Below are positions 1 to 10,663 of a stretch of DNA of 64,000 bases, piece by piece. The DNA lies in NCBI GenBank assembly GCA_947044365.1, contig OX345639.1, positions 9,051,718 through 9,115,717 on the forward strand, read 5' to 3'. The notes under the pieces were generated by a model. It was not told the DNA's origin, made no database searches, and saw nothing but the letters and a program-made list of their open reading frames with translations. A program made the translations under genes and the position numbers. Within the stretch, counting starts at the first letter, position 1; each line of letters begins with the position of its first letter. Source of the DNA: Petrosia ficiformis. Its lineage: Eukaryota; Porifera; Demospongiae; Haplosclerida; Petrosiidae.

Positions 1-300
1 GTACATGTACATACATGCATACATACATACATACACACATATACATGCATACATGTACATACATACATACAAACATACATATACATACATACATATGTAC
101 ATTTGTACGTGCATACATACATGTATATACACACACATACATACATAGTTACATACATTGTACATACATACATGTACATACATGTACATACATACATACA
201 TAAATACATACATGTACATACATACATACATGTACGTACATACATACATAGTTTACACACATGCATAAACACATGCATACATACACACATACATTTCTAT
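1..300. repeat. ACAT/TACATG microsatellite
   Basis: Almost pure (ACAT)n with TACATGTACA palindromic interruptions. It probably lies in a CLPTM1 intron upstream of the first exon seen here. No convincing exon is visible before 483. The peptides it encodes in all frames are simple-sequence artefacts. Confidence 0.9.
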
Positions 301-482
301 GTCATTGTGGGTGCTTATTTTCTAAGCCATGGTGGCTGATTGTTAATTTTCTAAGCCAGAGTGGCTGCTTGTTTGTTTGTTGTGTTTGTTAATCATTTGT
401 ATGCTTATTGTTAGCATACTAGGCACATGAATTTCATATATACATAATAATATATACATGTACATTGTGTCTTTATTTACAG

Positions 483-3083
483 TGTTTAACAAATATAAGA
501 AAGTAAGAGTACACAATACAGCGAACTTACTAACAGGAAAAGCAGAGGTTGCTCCAGGAGAGATCAAGGTTGAGACCTAAGACTCATTGTGTGGTTGCAT
601 GTACTGTACGTACCCCCCCTCCCCTCTCTTCTCTCTTCTCTCTCTCTCTGTCTAGGCATCTGATAGACCTGAAGGTGTTGAGTCAGAAATAGTTTCCTAT
701 TGGCATCCAAATATTACTGTTAACTTGGTTTATGATGGTAGTCAATTCATTCCAGGACAGGTTCCAGAACCACTTAATAAATGTAGGTCAACCTTGTAGG
801 AACTTCAAGAAACTGTGTACACAGACTGGACCCCTTATTCATTGTACATATACGTGTACATGTACATGTGTGTATCTACAAGTACATGTACATACATACA
901 TGTACACATACACACACATGTACATTCACACGGGCATAATTATATATGTACAGTTGTACACATACATAATACATATACATGTACACATGTACATGTACTC
1001 AACTACATACATACATATACATGTACATGTACATGTACAGTTATACACGTACATATACTGTACATGTATGCATACATACATGTGTAAAATGTACATCCAC
1101 ATTGACATGTACATGTACACAACTACACATACAAGGTATATATGTACACATACACGTACATACATGTATACATGTACATGTGCACATACAGTACAAGTAC
1201 ATGTATATATACACAACTACACGTACGCATACATGTACATGTACATGTATATATACACGTACACATACACATACATATACATGTACACATACACATACAT
1301 TATACATGTACACATACATATACATGTACACATACACATACATATACATGTACACATAAAAGTACATGTACACAACTACATATACATGTACATATACATG
1401 TACTAGTAATCTCATTGTATAGATATACAATTTAATGAGTCAGGTACTGGATATTATCCTGTATTATATCTTAATAATTATTGGAATCTAGCTCAAGAAT
1501 ATATGCCATTAAACAATACTATGAAGTGAGTACTATATCATACATCATCGAGATATACTCTGTTCACATTTACAATGTAGTATTTGAACATGTACATGTA
1601 GTTAGGAGGTATGATATACCTATAGTGGTGTGGAAACAGCCATTCATGCAGGGCATTGTCCAATAAATCTAGTGAATGTCTCGTAAATTGAAACTAAACT
1701 GTATATATAGTTTATGGGTAGCAGGACAAGAGTGGTGAAAGTAGGTCAAAATATCCGGTAGTTGGCTCAATGTTTCCATACCCCTGTGTACCTATTGCAT
1801 AGTACAACCACACGATACAATACAGTATCATCATATCGCTGTTTGTATTGGAGAAATAACTTGAAAAGTAGAGTTACATGTACACAATGTGCATAGGCTG
1901 GCATGTTACTATAATTACATGTACATGTAGGTACATTTCCACCCACTCATGTGTATCAATACATCCAGTATTATATAATAACATGAAAATATTGACATAT
2001 TGAATTATCAAGTAACAGGAACAAAGCCTATTTAACCAATTGGAAACAATTGTGTTTATCTGTCATTGTAAATTTGATAGTACAACTATTTGCTATGTAA
2101 GGGTTGTTTATCTTATTTTGTGCATACCAAGATTTGATAATATTGCTTTGATCTTGCTTTGATCTTCTCTTTGATCTTCTCTTTGATCTTCTCTTTGATG
2201 TAGTAATGTCACTGTTCATCTGACCTATACACCTTTGTCATTTTTTCGTTTCCAACTCTATGCCTCTATGACACGTGACAACCCGTGGGGTAAATGGATG
2301 GGTGCACCTGACCCGAATGATGAGGATCAGGACACAGTGAAGGTTCTAACTCCATAGTAGATGATCTTTATTCTTGTTCCTTCCAACTATCAGTTCTTCT
2401 TATTCACCAATCTCTGCAGTGTATTCATTCATTCATCCATTCATCCATTCATCTATCCATCCAACCAACCAACCAACTAACCAACCAACCAACCAACCAA
2501 CTAACCAACTATTCATAAGCCATCCATCCATTCATCCATCCATCTATCCATCCATCCATCCATCCATCCATCCACCCATCCACCCATCAATCCATCCATT
2601 CATCCATCCATCCATCCATCCATCCATCAATCTATTCATCCATCCATCCATTTATCTATCCATCCATCCACCCACCCATCAATCCATCCATCCATCCACC
2701 CACCCATCAATCCATCCATTCATCCATCCATCCATCCATCCATCAATCTATTCATCCATCCGTCCATCTATCCATCCATCCATTCATCCACCCATCCATC
2801 CATTCATTCATTCATCCATCCATTTATCCATCAATCTATTCATCCATCCGTCCATCTAGCCATCCACCCATCCATCCTTTTTCAATCACAGCAAACATTA
2901 CTGGAGACCAATCCTTATCTATTAGGTTTGACTATTATAGTTAGCATAATACACTCAGTTTTTGAATTCTTGGCATTCAAAAATGGTTAGTATTATATAT
3001 AAATGATGTTAGATAATACATGTACCTGTACATGTATGTATGTATTTATTTTATGTATGTATGTATGTATGTATGTATGTATG

Positions 3084-3114
<31 letters not shown>

Positions 3115-3249
3115 TATGTATGTATGTATGTATGTGTGTATGTATGTATGTATGTACTATGTATGTATGTATGTACATGTATGTATGTATATATATATGT
3201 ATGTATGCATGTATGTATGTATGTATGTATGTGTGTATGTATGTATGTA

Positions 3250-3335
<86 letters not shown>

Positions 3336-6300
3336 TGTATGTATGTATGTATTATAGTACTACTCTGTACTGTAATGTGCGAATTCCATGTACATTTGTA
3401 CATAGTACACTGTAGTCAATAGAAATACAGTGATAGTATGTAGTATGTAGTATGTAGTATGTATGCTGTATGTATAATTATATACCATATAATTTATTAT
3501 TTCAGATGTTCAGTTTTGGCGAAGTCGTAAGTCTCTAGAAGGTCTTTCAGTACAGTCTGTATTCTTCAATGTATTCCAGTCATTCATTGTGTTATTATAC
3601 ATACTGGATAATGAAACAAACTTTGTCGTTATCATATCAATATTTATCGGGCTACTTATCGAACTCTGGAAGGTCACAAAGGTCGTTGATATCAGGATTG
3701 ACAGAAATAACCTGATTGGAGGTGTCATACCGAGGATACAATTCAGAGATCAACCATCTTATGTGCAATCATCAACTAAAATTTATGACAAGGTACTGCA
3801 ACAGTTTGTTTGGTATGTTTTGACGCATGAGCCAATTGGCTCAACAATGGTTAGTGTGTGTGCCATTGGGATTGCATCTTGAGCCAATTAACAAAGAGTT
3901 AATACTGTTAGAGACAATGTAATCATAATTAACTGCACCATCTGGCCCAAAGAGAGAACTATGCAGTGCCAAATAGGAAGCTCTTTGGGGCAATGGTGCA
4001 CCATATAAGCTGATCAAAAATGCTGTACTGCAATGTCAAGTGGTGTTGTAGTCACATGCATGGAAACTAATATGCATAATGTGTAACTATGACAATGCAG
4101 AATGAACCTTGTTCCTAACCACAACTGTTTAAATGATGAGATAACATTTTTGTGGTTCACAAACTAGAACTATAATTTAGTGATATTTCAGCATAATTAG
4201 AAATGGGCTAGATCTTTATCATTGCATCATCCAACATGTACTTGTATATGTACATGTATACGTATGTGTAGTTGTGTACATGTACATGTACACATACATG
4301 TACTTGTATATGTACATTATGTATGTGTAGTTGTGTACATGTACATATACATGTACATGTGTACATGTACACATACATGTACACATACATGTACTTGTAT
4401 GTGTACATGTATATGTATGTGTATGTGTAGTTGTGTACATGTATATATACATGTGTACATGTACACATACATGTACTTGTATGTGTACATGTATATATAT
4501 ATATACATGTATGATATACAATTCTCTAGTAGTAAGTACATGTATATGTAAAGATGGGATATATTCTACTGGTAGATCTTGTGTATTGCTCACTTGTATT
4601 TATCTTTCAACAACCTGTTTTATTTATGTAACATTGTAAACCTTTTCCATCTCATAGCTGGCATTCAAGTATCTAGGATGTATACTGTTTCCTCTCTTCA
4701 TTGGTTATGGAGCCTATTCTCTCTTGTATCATGAACACAAGGGATGGTATTCCTTTCTACTCTCGATGTGTTATGGATTTTTACTAACATTTGGTATGTT
4801 ATACTATATTATAATCTACTAATTTTGATTAATTACTGACTATAATTATAATGGTTGTTTTATTGTACAGATAATTAGTAAGTGACACTAACCACAAAAC
4901 CACTTACAGAGTTATAACTAAAATGAAGGCATTGTGACTTTTAGTTAACTATAAATTACAAGTCTATTGTAATAACTATAATAACTAAAATTGACCAATA
5001 ATGGACACTTTTAGTTAGTTAACTAAAACTAAAACCCTTTTAGTAAGCCTAATATTATTTTAGTTAATTAAATTGTAACTAATCTTAAAGTTAGAGAAAC
5101 CAGGCATACTATAACTACACTGTACTTGTATAACTATATAACTAAAAGTGGTCATTTTTGTCAAACCAAAACATTCTTAATCTATACCACCAGTAAAGTG
5201 TAAATACTGAAGCTCTAATGTCAGTGTTCCTTTTCTGGTTTCACAATGATTCTTTCTTATAAAGCAAAGATGTCTTTAAAATTGACAATGTAGGAATGTG
5301 GAAAAAACAAGATATATAGAGAAAAAGTATCCCTATGACTGCTTTGTGGTGTCCAGCATTCAGTAATCGTGGCTGACTTTATCAAGCAACACAACAGCCT
5401 ATTATAGTTATTATTTTGATTATCTACCTTTTAAAGAACCTTGTAGAACTTTAGGAATGTATTTCAGGTAGAATAGCTTGCTATTAGTTCTAGTTTCTGC
5501 GTAAGCTAGCAGCTTTCTTTCTGCTGGTCTATAGAGCTCGAGTGTGTGTTCTATTACGTGCCACACCCATTAATTGACCGAGCCCCCTCGAATGACGCAA
5601 CTTCCTTAACTACATATACAACGCATACTCGCGCAAGTGACACAAGAATATAAATATATATATATATTATATACATTAAACCCCGTGGAAAGCAATCATA
5701 GATGTATAGCCACTAATCCTGTCATTTGCTTAGTGATGGGAATTTTATTTGACATATATAGTTGTATCAGGTCAGTAATAATCAATGGTCACTTTTAGGT
5801 ATTCAAGTAGTTCTATTTTAGCAATACTACTAACTGCTAATGATATTTATTAGAGAAACTGGACATAGTAGAACTATAACTGAAATTGTTTTCTATTGTC
5901 ATACTAAAACAATACTAATTTTATTACAATACTTCATTATTCATATCACAATACTATATTCACTGTGTAGGTTTTATAACGATGACCCCTCAATTATTTA
6001 TTAATTACAAGCTGAAATCAGTTGCTCATCTCCCATGGAGGATGCTGACATACAAGGCACTCAACACCTTCATAGACGACATGTTTGCATTTGTCATCAA
6101 GATGCCTACCATGTATAGGATAGGATGCTTTAGGGATGGTAAGAGATTAACGAGTAAAAGTAAAAGACAGGTTTATTAACTGTGATATTAATAAGAGAAC
6201 AAGATATATGGGGACAAAAGTATCCTTTAGATTCTTGTGATCTTTGATAGGGCTTTCTCATTCCTTAACCTAGCAACCTACTCAAGCATTAGGTCATAAA

Positions 6301-9229
6301 TTATCATTGTAATACGATCATGCCCAGTAAGTTAACACAGGATGTTTGTTCCATGATAGTTTACATTACCTCATTTCTTATCCTTAATAGATGCTAATGT
6401 AAAATACTGGGAATATACATGTACATGCAACAATAATACATGTATATACATGTAATAATTAGGATTGTACTATATACTAGTACAGGGATACATGTACATG
6501 TACATATATACATGTAATAATTAGGGTTGTACTATATACTAGTACATGGATATACATATACATGTACATGCAATAATAATACATGCATATACATGTAATA
6601 ATTAGGATTGTACTATATACTAGTACAGGGATACATGTACATGTACATATATACATGTACATGCAATACATAATGATAATATACATGTAATAATTAGGGT
6701 TGTACTATATACTAGTACAGGGATATACATGTACATGTACATATATACATGTACATGCAACAATAATACATGTATATACATGTAATAATTAGGGTTGTAC
6801 TATATACTAGTACAGGGATATACATGTACATGTACATGTACATATATACATGTACATGCAATAATAATACATAATGATAATATACATGTAATAATTAGGG
6901 TTGTACTATACTATTACATGTATATACATGTACATGTATGTATTAGGGTTGGGCGATACTGAAAATTAAGTTTTGCCTAAAGGTGACTTGAGATTATTGC
7001 AATTATCATTGATATTGTCTATGATAGCAAAAATAGGCTCATTTTTTAAAAGGTGACACTTCTGATCCGAGAGCATAGAGCATTAAGTGTTATCGCATTT
7101 TTAATTTTAACTACACACTAAATTATTATATCTATTATTTAATTCCATTAAGACAATATTTTGCCATTGTGGAAATATTGGGAGACCATAATCATGTTAT
7201 AATTGATTATTGCAGTGGAATAATATAGCAATGTGTGTGATATATTGAATTATAGCCCAACCCATAATTATATTATTTAATACTGATGTATTACCTGGTA
7301 CTAATAATAAATCTTCATGAGGTTATTAATTATTTTCCTCTCATATAGACATAGTATTTTTCATATATTTGTATCAGAGATGGATATATCGTGTAGATCC
7401 AAAGAGAGTTAATGAGTTTGGAACAACAGGTACCAACTAGCTAATAGTGTTACACATGAACCATGACTCTAGCTTGAAGTAATTAGTTGTAAATAGTCCC
7501 AGTTTGATGGGCACTCTTTTTTTAAAGGGGCAGCATGGCTTAGTGGTTTGAGCTTGAGCCTCCTGATCGAAAGGTTGGTGGTTGGAGTCCAGCTGCAGTT
7601 ATGTTGTTTCCTGAGAGAGTGTCTGTCTTTCTGTAGACTTCATTGCTAATAGTTGTAATTAGTTAACTATAACTAAAATCCCTTCTAGTAAGGCATTGTG
7701 ACTTTTAGTTAACTAAATACAAGTCTACTGTAATAACTATAACTAACTGCACTTTTAGTTAGTTAACTAAAACTAAAACCCTAAGCTTTAGTTAATTAAA
7801 CTAAAAGTTTGTGAAACTGGACATACTATAAATATAACCAAGTAAGTAGTCATTAATGTCAAACTAAAACTAGTTGTAATTTAACTGTCATAATAAATAT
7901 TGTGTTCCAATATCTAATACGATAATTATAAAATATATCATGTTATTAACCATGCATAAAATACCATATTGCAAATGCTTATATCATGGAAGAGAAAACA
8001 AAGGAGATTGTATTCTTGAAGCTTATTCAATTCATTGATATTAGCATCTTTTCTACCATTGTGTCCATAACAGTAATACAGTATACACATTACTTATTTA
8101 ATGGATATGTCATAACATAATCATATCATGACATAAAGTGCTATGACATGGGTAATTATCCTGGCAACAGCATTTTTATTCTCCCACACATTTCGTCATT
8201 TTATTTATCATATCAGCCCACTCCATTAAGATATCAGATATATAAGGAATGGTATTCATTACATCATGTAGAAAGAATTTTACCTTGTAAGGAGTTGTTG
8301 TGCAGCCCACCTAACAAATGCTACTTGAAGCAAATTCCTATGAAATTTGGGGGAGTAATTCAATTATAATAAGTTAATTATTTAATTATATATAATTATG
8401 CATGTCCGTTTGTCTGTACGTGTGAAGCCTTTTTAACCACCCCTACACGTAAGAAACTATGGCAACAAGGTTAAACCACATCTATAATTTTGCAAATGGA
8501 GAAGATACTTTTGTCTAAGGGTGGGTGATACTATCAAAGTATCGATATAATCGATACTTTTACGGTATTGATTACTAATCGATTACAAAAAGTAGTATCG
8601 AGATATGGTAAATGATACTCTGCGCATGTGCATTATCTAAACATGTGGTTTTATTAGCCGCTCCAGCTACAGCTCCACCCGACAGTGCAGCTGAGATCGA
8701 GAGATTCGAGACGTAATGAGTACTTACATGGCAGAAGCAGCAACAGAACCTCAACCAGGACCAAGTGGAAGCCGAAATAGGTCCAAAAAACCCGTCAGTG
8801 CAATGTGAAATTATTATATTATATTGGTGTATGAAGTAATCATTTAAGTAATTGATACTGTCGATACTGTCGATACTGGAATATTAAGTAATCAGTATCA
8901 TATCGAATTAAAATCTTCGGGTATCCCCCACCCAAAATTTTGTCGTGACAAAGCGCTCCTTTTATTTCCAACCCATGCTACTGTCATTGTGGACTCAAGT
9001 TTTTAATTATATTCATTTGACCACGCCCATGATAACATACTGTATATGTACTATAAATTATGTATTGTTATAGTTATTATTATATTTAGGAGAAGATCAC
9101 AGAACTAAACAGCAGGTGGTTCAAGAGAACAAAGATGAGACATCTGACGTCAAGGAGCCTATAGAGTCAGAAACTAATTTGTTATCAGAATGTGATGATA
9201 AGAGTAATTCTGACAAGAAAAATGACTAA
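483..9229 (+). CDS. CLPTM1: CLPTM1 family multi-pass membrane protein, 3' part (10 exons)
   Basis: This gene encodes a cleft lip and palate transmembrane protein 1 homologue. The family consists of multi-pass ER/plasma-membrane proteins; vertebrate CLPTM1 holds GABA-A receptors in the ER, and the paralogue CLPTM1L is linked to lipid scrambling. Exons read: 483-568, 656-782, 1423-1525, 2204-2342, 2892-2985, 3506-3792, 4658-4793, 5971-6138, 7349-7429, 9090-9229 (stop TAA 9227-9229). Phases agree at every junction, giving about 453 codons. Landmarks are [11 protein letters not shown] near the start, the block [41 protein letters not shown] sequence near 6090, and an acidic/lysine-rich tail. The 5' exons (N-terminal and luminal start) lie outside the window. 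Several introns are expanded by microsatellites and MITEs. Identification is very strong from conserved blocks. Confidence 0.95.
840..1405. repeat. TACATGTACA-rich microsatellite in CLPTM1 intron
   Basis: About 560 bp built from TACA/CATG/CACA units with dense self-complementary TGTACATGTACA cores. It is open in many frames but encodes only Y/T/C/H/V low-complexity peptide on both strands. It ends just before the 1423 acceptor. Confidence 0.9.
2426..2875. repeat. CATC/CATT tetranucleotide array
   Basis: (CATC)n with CAAC, CATT and CACC variants, about 450 bp, immediately upstream of the 2892 CLPTM1 acceptor. The long open frame here (Ser/Ile/His/Pro repeats) is an artefact of the tetranucleotide period and lack of stops. 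Confidence 0.9.
3035..3352. repeat. TATG tetranucleotide array
   Basis: Nearly pure (TATG)n of about 300 bp with a few ATATG phase shifts, in the CLPTM1 intron between exons ending 2985 and starting 3506. It is open on both strands without coding meaning. Confidence 0.92.
4232..4545. repeat. TACATG/TGTA microsatellite
   Basis: Palindromic TACATGTACA units alternating with TGTAGTTGTGTACATG spacers, repeated roughly every 60-90 bp, in a CLPTM1 intron. Confidence 0.88.
4865..5170. repeat. Dispersed TTTTAGTTAGTTAACTAAAA element, copy 1
   Basis: Interspersed repeat rich in AGTTAACT palindromes, with TTTTAGTTAGTTAACTAAAA and GTAAGCCTAATATTATTTTA. Related copies sit at 7640-7885 and 27498-27620, with a scrap at 16073-16100. 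No coding potential; probably a non-autonomous element or its fragments. Confidence 0.6.
5290..5650 (-). repeat. Dispersed repeat, inverse copy of 31612-31925
   Basis: The segment from AGTATCCCTATGACTG to the CGCATACTCGCGCAAGTGAC end matches the reverse complement of 31612-31925 in RPAP1's last intron. Shared landmarks are the TTAATTGACCGAG/CAGTCAATTAATGGG block and GTTCTACAAGATCC. A degenerate third fragment lies near 6196-6290. It looks like an old interspersed element of about 330 bp with no coding frame. Confidence 0.65.
6420..6940. repeat. Minisatellite with GTACTATATACTAGTAC core
   Basis: Six or so irregular units built from TAATAATTAGGGTTGTAC, TATATACTAGTACAGGGATA and TACATGTACA runs. 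They recur about every 55-100 bp in a CLPTM1 intron. The cores are palindromic. Confidence 0.85.
6945..7264. mobile_element. MITE with GGGTTGGGCGATA terminal inverted repeats
   Basis: Starts at ATTAGGGTTGGGCGATAC and ends at ATAGCCCAACCCATAA, so the ends are inverted repeats (GGGTTGGGC / GCCCAACCC) bordered by TA. About 320 bp, AT-rich, no open frame. Same end type as the elements at 8519 and 9356. Confidence 0.6.
7530..7596 (+). repeat. tRNA-like SINE head or tRNA pseudogene
   Basis: GCAGCATGGCTTAGTGG resembles a tRNA 5' end with an A box, and GGTTGGAGTCC resembles a B box. GCAGC and GCTGC can pair as an acceptor stem. It is only 67 nt long with a poor anticodon arm, so it is best called a tRNA-derived SINE fragment. 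Confidence 0.4.
7640..7885. repeat. Dispersed TTTTAGTTAGTTAACTAAAA element, copy 2
   Basis: Closely resembles 4865-5170 (TTTTAGTTAACTA, AATAACTATAACTA, GAAACTGGACATACTATA) in the last CLPTM1 intron. Non-coding. Confidence 0.6.
8519..8935. mobile_element. Non-autonomous element with GGGTGGGTGATAC ends and a transposase-like leader ORF
   Basis: Ends are GGGTGGGTGATAC and GTATCCCCCACCC, inverted repeats of each other apart from one position. Inside, repeated ATCGATAC palindromes flank a short open frame, 8717-8809, whose start ([20 protein letters not shown]) resembles the leader of hAT/ZBED-type transposases and then stops. I read it as an internally deleted DNA transposon in the last CLPTM1 intron. 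Confidence 0.55.
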
Positions 9230-9355
9230 TGTAATTTGTATTATGTAATTTAAACGTAATTAAAACTAATTATGCGGTAATAGTAAATTAACTGTTAGTT
9301 AATTAATTACTAGTTATAAAAGCATCCCAGTTATTATATATAGCAGTACTAGTTA

Positions 9356-9792
9356 GGGGTGGGCGATATTGAATAATTTTGTTTTGATATGATATTATCG
9401 ATATATCAGGATTTATTGGAAATATCGATATTTTTTCGATCGATATGATATAGACCACACCCACAAATTAACCATTATTTATTAATAATTTTACCAGACA
9501 AGCTGACAAGCTATAAATACAAAATGTACTAGTCCACGTTCTTGTTAAGGAAGAGCATGATGTCAACATTTTCAGCTTTTAGAGTACTTCTTCTCATCGA
9601 GATTAGTTATTATTAAAATTAATTTTTATTATTAAGTCATAAAATCAATTAATTATATGGGCGTGACCAGTTAAGTAACATTAATTAATCGTAATAAAGA
9701 GGTGTGGTTATCATATCAAACAGTCCTTTCCAATATCGATATAGCCAAATATCGATAAAATATCAGTCATTTCGATATATCGCCCACCCCTA
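9356..9792. mobile_element. MITE with GGGGTGGGCGATAT terminal inverted repeats
   Basis: Perfect 14-bp terminal inverted repeats (GGGGTGGGCGATAT ... ATATCGCCCACCCC) flanked by TA on both sides, consistent with a TA target duplication. About 435 bp with internal ATCGATAT palindromes. It fills most of the CLPTM1/9827 intergenic gap. Confidence 0.75.
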
Positions 9793-9826
9793 GTAAGCTT
9801 ACTAGTTTTTCAGTGACAGAAACAAC

Positions 9827-10330
9827 ATGGCAGGGCAACGTAGAACAGCCTCCCGACAAGTAGGAGATAATCACGAAAGCATGCTTGGCTCAAGTGGAGG
9901 TGTACACCAATCACCAGTCGTGATTGTGGAGTCTAGCAAAGAACCATTCTCGATTGTTCAATTTTCATATTCCTCTCACAAACCGATAGCATGTTCAGAT
10001 CAGCTAACATCGGTGAGTATTTTAAATTATGTAGATCTAGTACATATTTTACCGAGTTTTTTTCTGGTACAGAACCAGGTAGTGATGCGGGGATTATGTT
10101 CGTCTTCTCCTATTTCACTCGTAGAAGGCAGGTATGTGAGGTTTTTTTTTCGTAGAAAAATATAACTATTGCTGTGCTCCTTTAAAAGGTATTGCAAGAG
10201 AAAAAAGGGTCAGTATCATCCTTTGAATCACAAACCCAAAACGGGAGTGCTGACTGATAAGGAGTTCGAACTCTGCTGGAAGAAGTACCATCCATGCACA
10301 CACACATCAGCAAGTTCAGATCAATTTTGA
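9827..10330 (+). CDS. Small unrecognised three-exon gene (128 aa)
   Basis: I do not recognise the product. Exons 9827-10012, 10073-10131 and 10189-10330 join in phase (186+59+142 nt) to 128 codons plus TGA; both introns are about 60 bp with GT-AG ends. The first exon is polar and Ser/Gln-rich (MAGQRRTASRQVGD start). The last exon is basic with a run of Cys, His and Lys (RYCKRKKGQYHP, then CWKKYHPCTH). There is no signal peptide or membrane segment. It starts 35 bp after a MITE, so the promoter may lie in transposon-derived DNA. Its polyadenylation side faces RRP36's 3' end. The gene could be a lineage-specific small protein; the model rests on in-phase splicing only. Confidence 0.45.
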
Positions 10331-10663
10331 GATCAAGGTTTATCATCAGGTTTATGATGTAAACATACATGTTGTATACTGTGTATCATATTTCAATCAA
10401 TATTTGATGTATCAAAATGTTGTTGAGTATTCCAACATCTCTTTCTGTAATATTTCCAATTATCAATATTTGATGTATTAAAATGTTGTGTATAATGACG
10501 TATGTTTTCTGTAAAACAGACCATCACATTTTCTCAAACATTCTCATAAGCCATACTAATGTTACACCATTCTATGATTTCTTCTAATACGTAATCATAT
10601 ATTGTGTTTTTTTTTTGGTGAACAATAAACAGAAACAACTTAAGTGTTGAAAGAAGCACCAAC
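10331..10663. other. Convergent 3' ends of the 9827 gene and RRP36
   Basis: No gene seen. It carries a direct repeat of a 27-bp TTGATGTATCAAAATGTTG-type unit near 10404 and 10465. Presumably 3' UTRs. Confidence 0.5.

Noticed and set aside
15..1435. Long open frames on both strands rich in Y, T, H, C, V and M
   Set aside because: They are translations of (ACAT)n/TACATGTACA microsatellite; open in several frames at once with no splice logic or non-repetitive sequence.
2374..2859. 161-codon frame of Ser/Ile/His/Pro repeats
   Set aside because: A pure product of the CATC tetranucleotide array inside a CLPTM1 intron.
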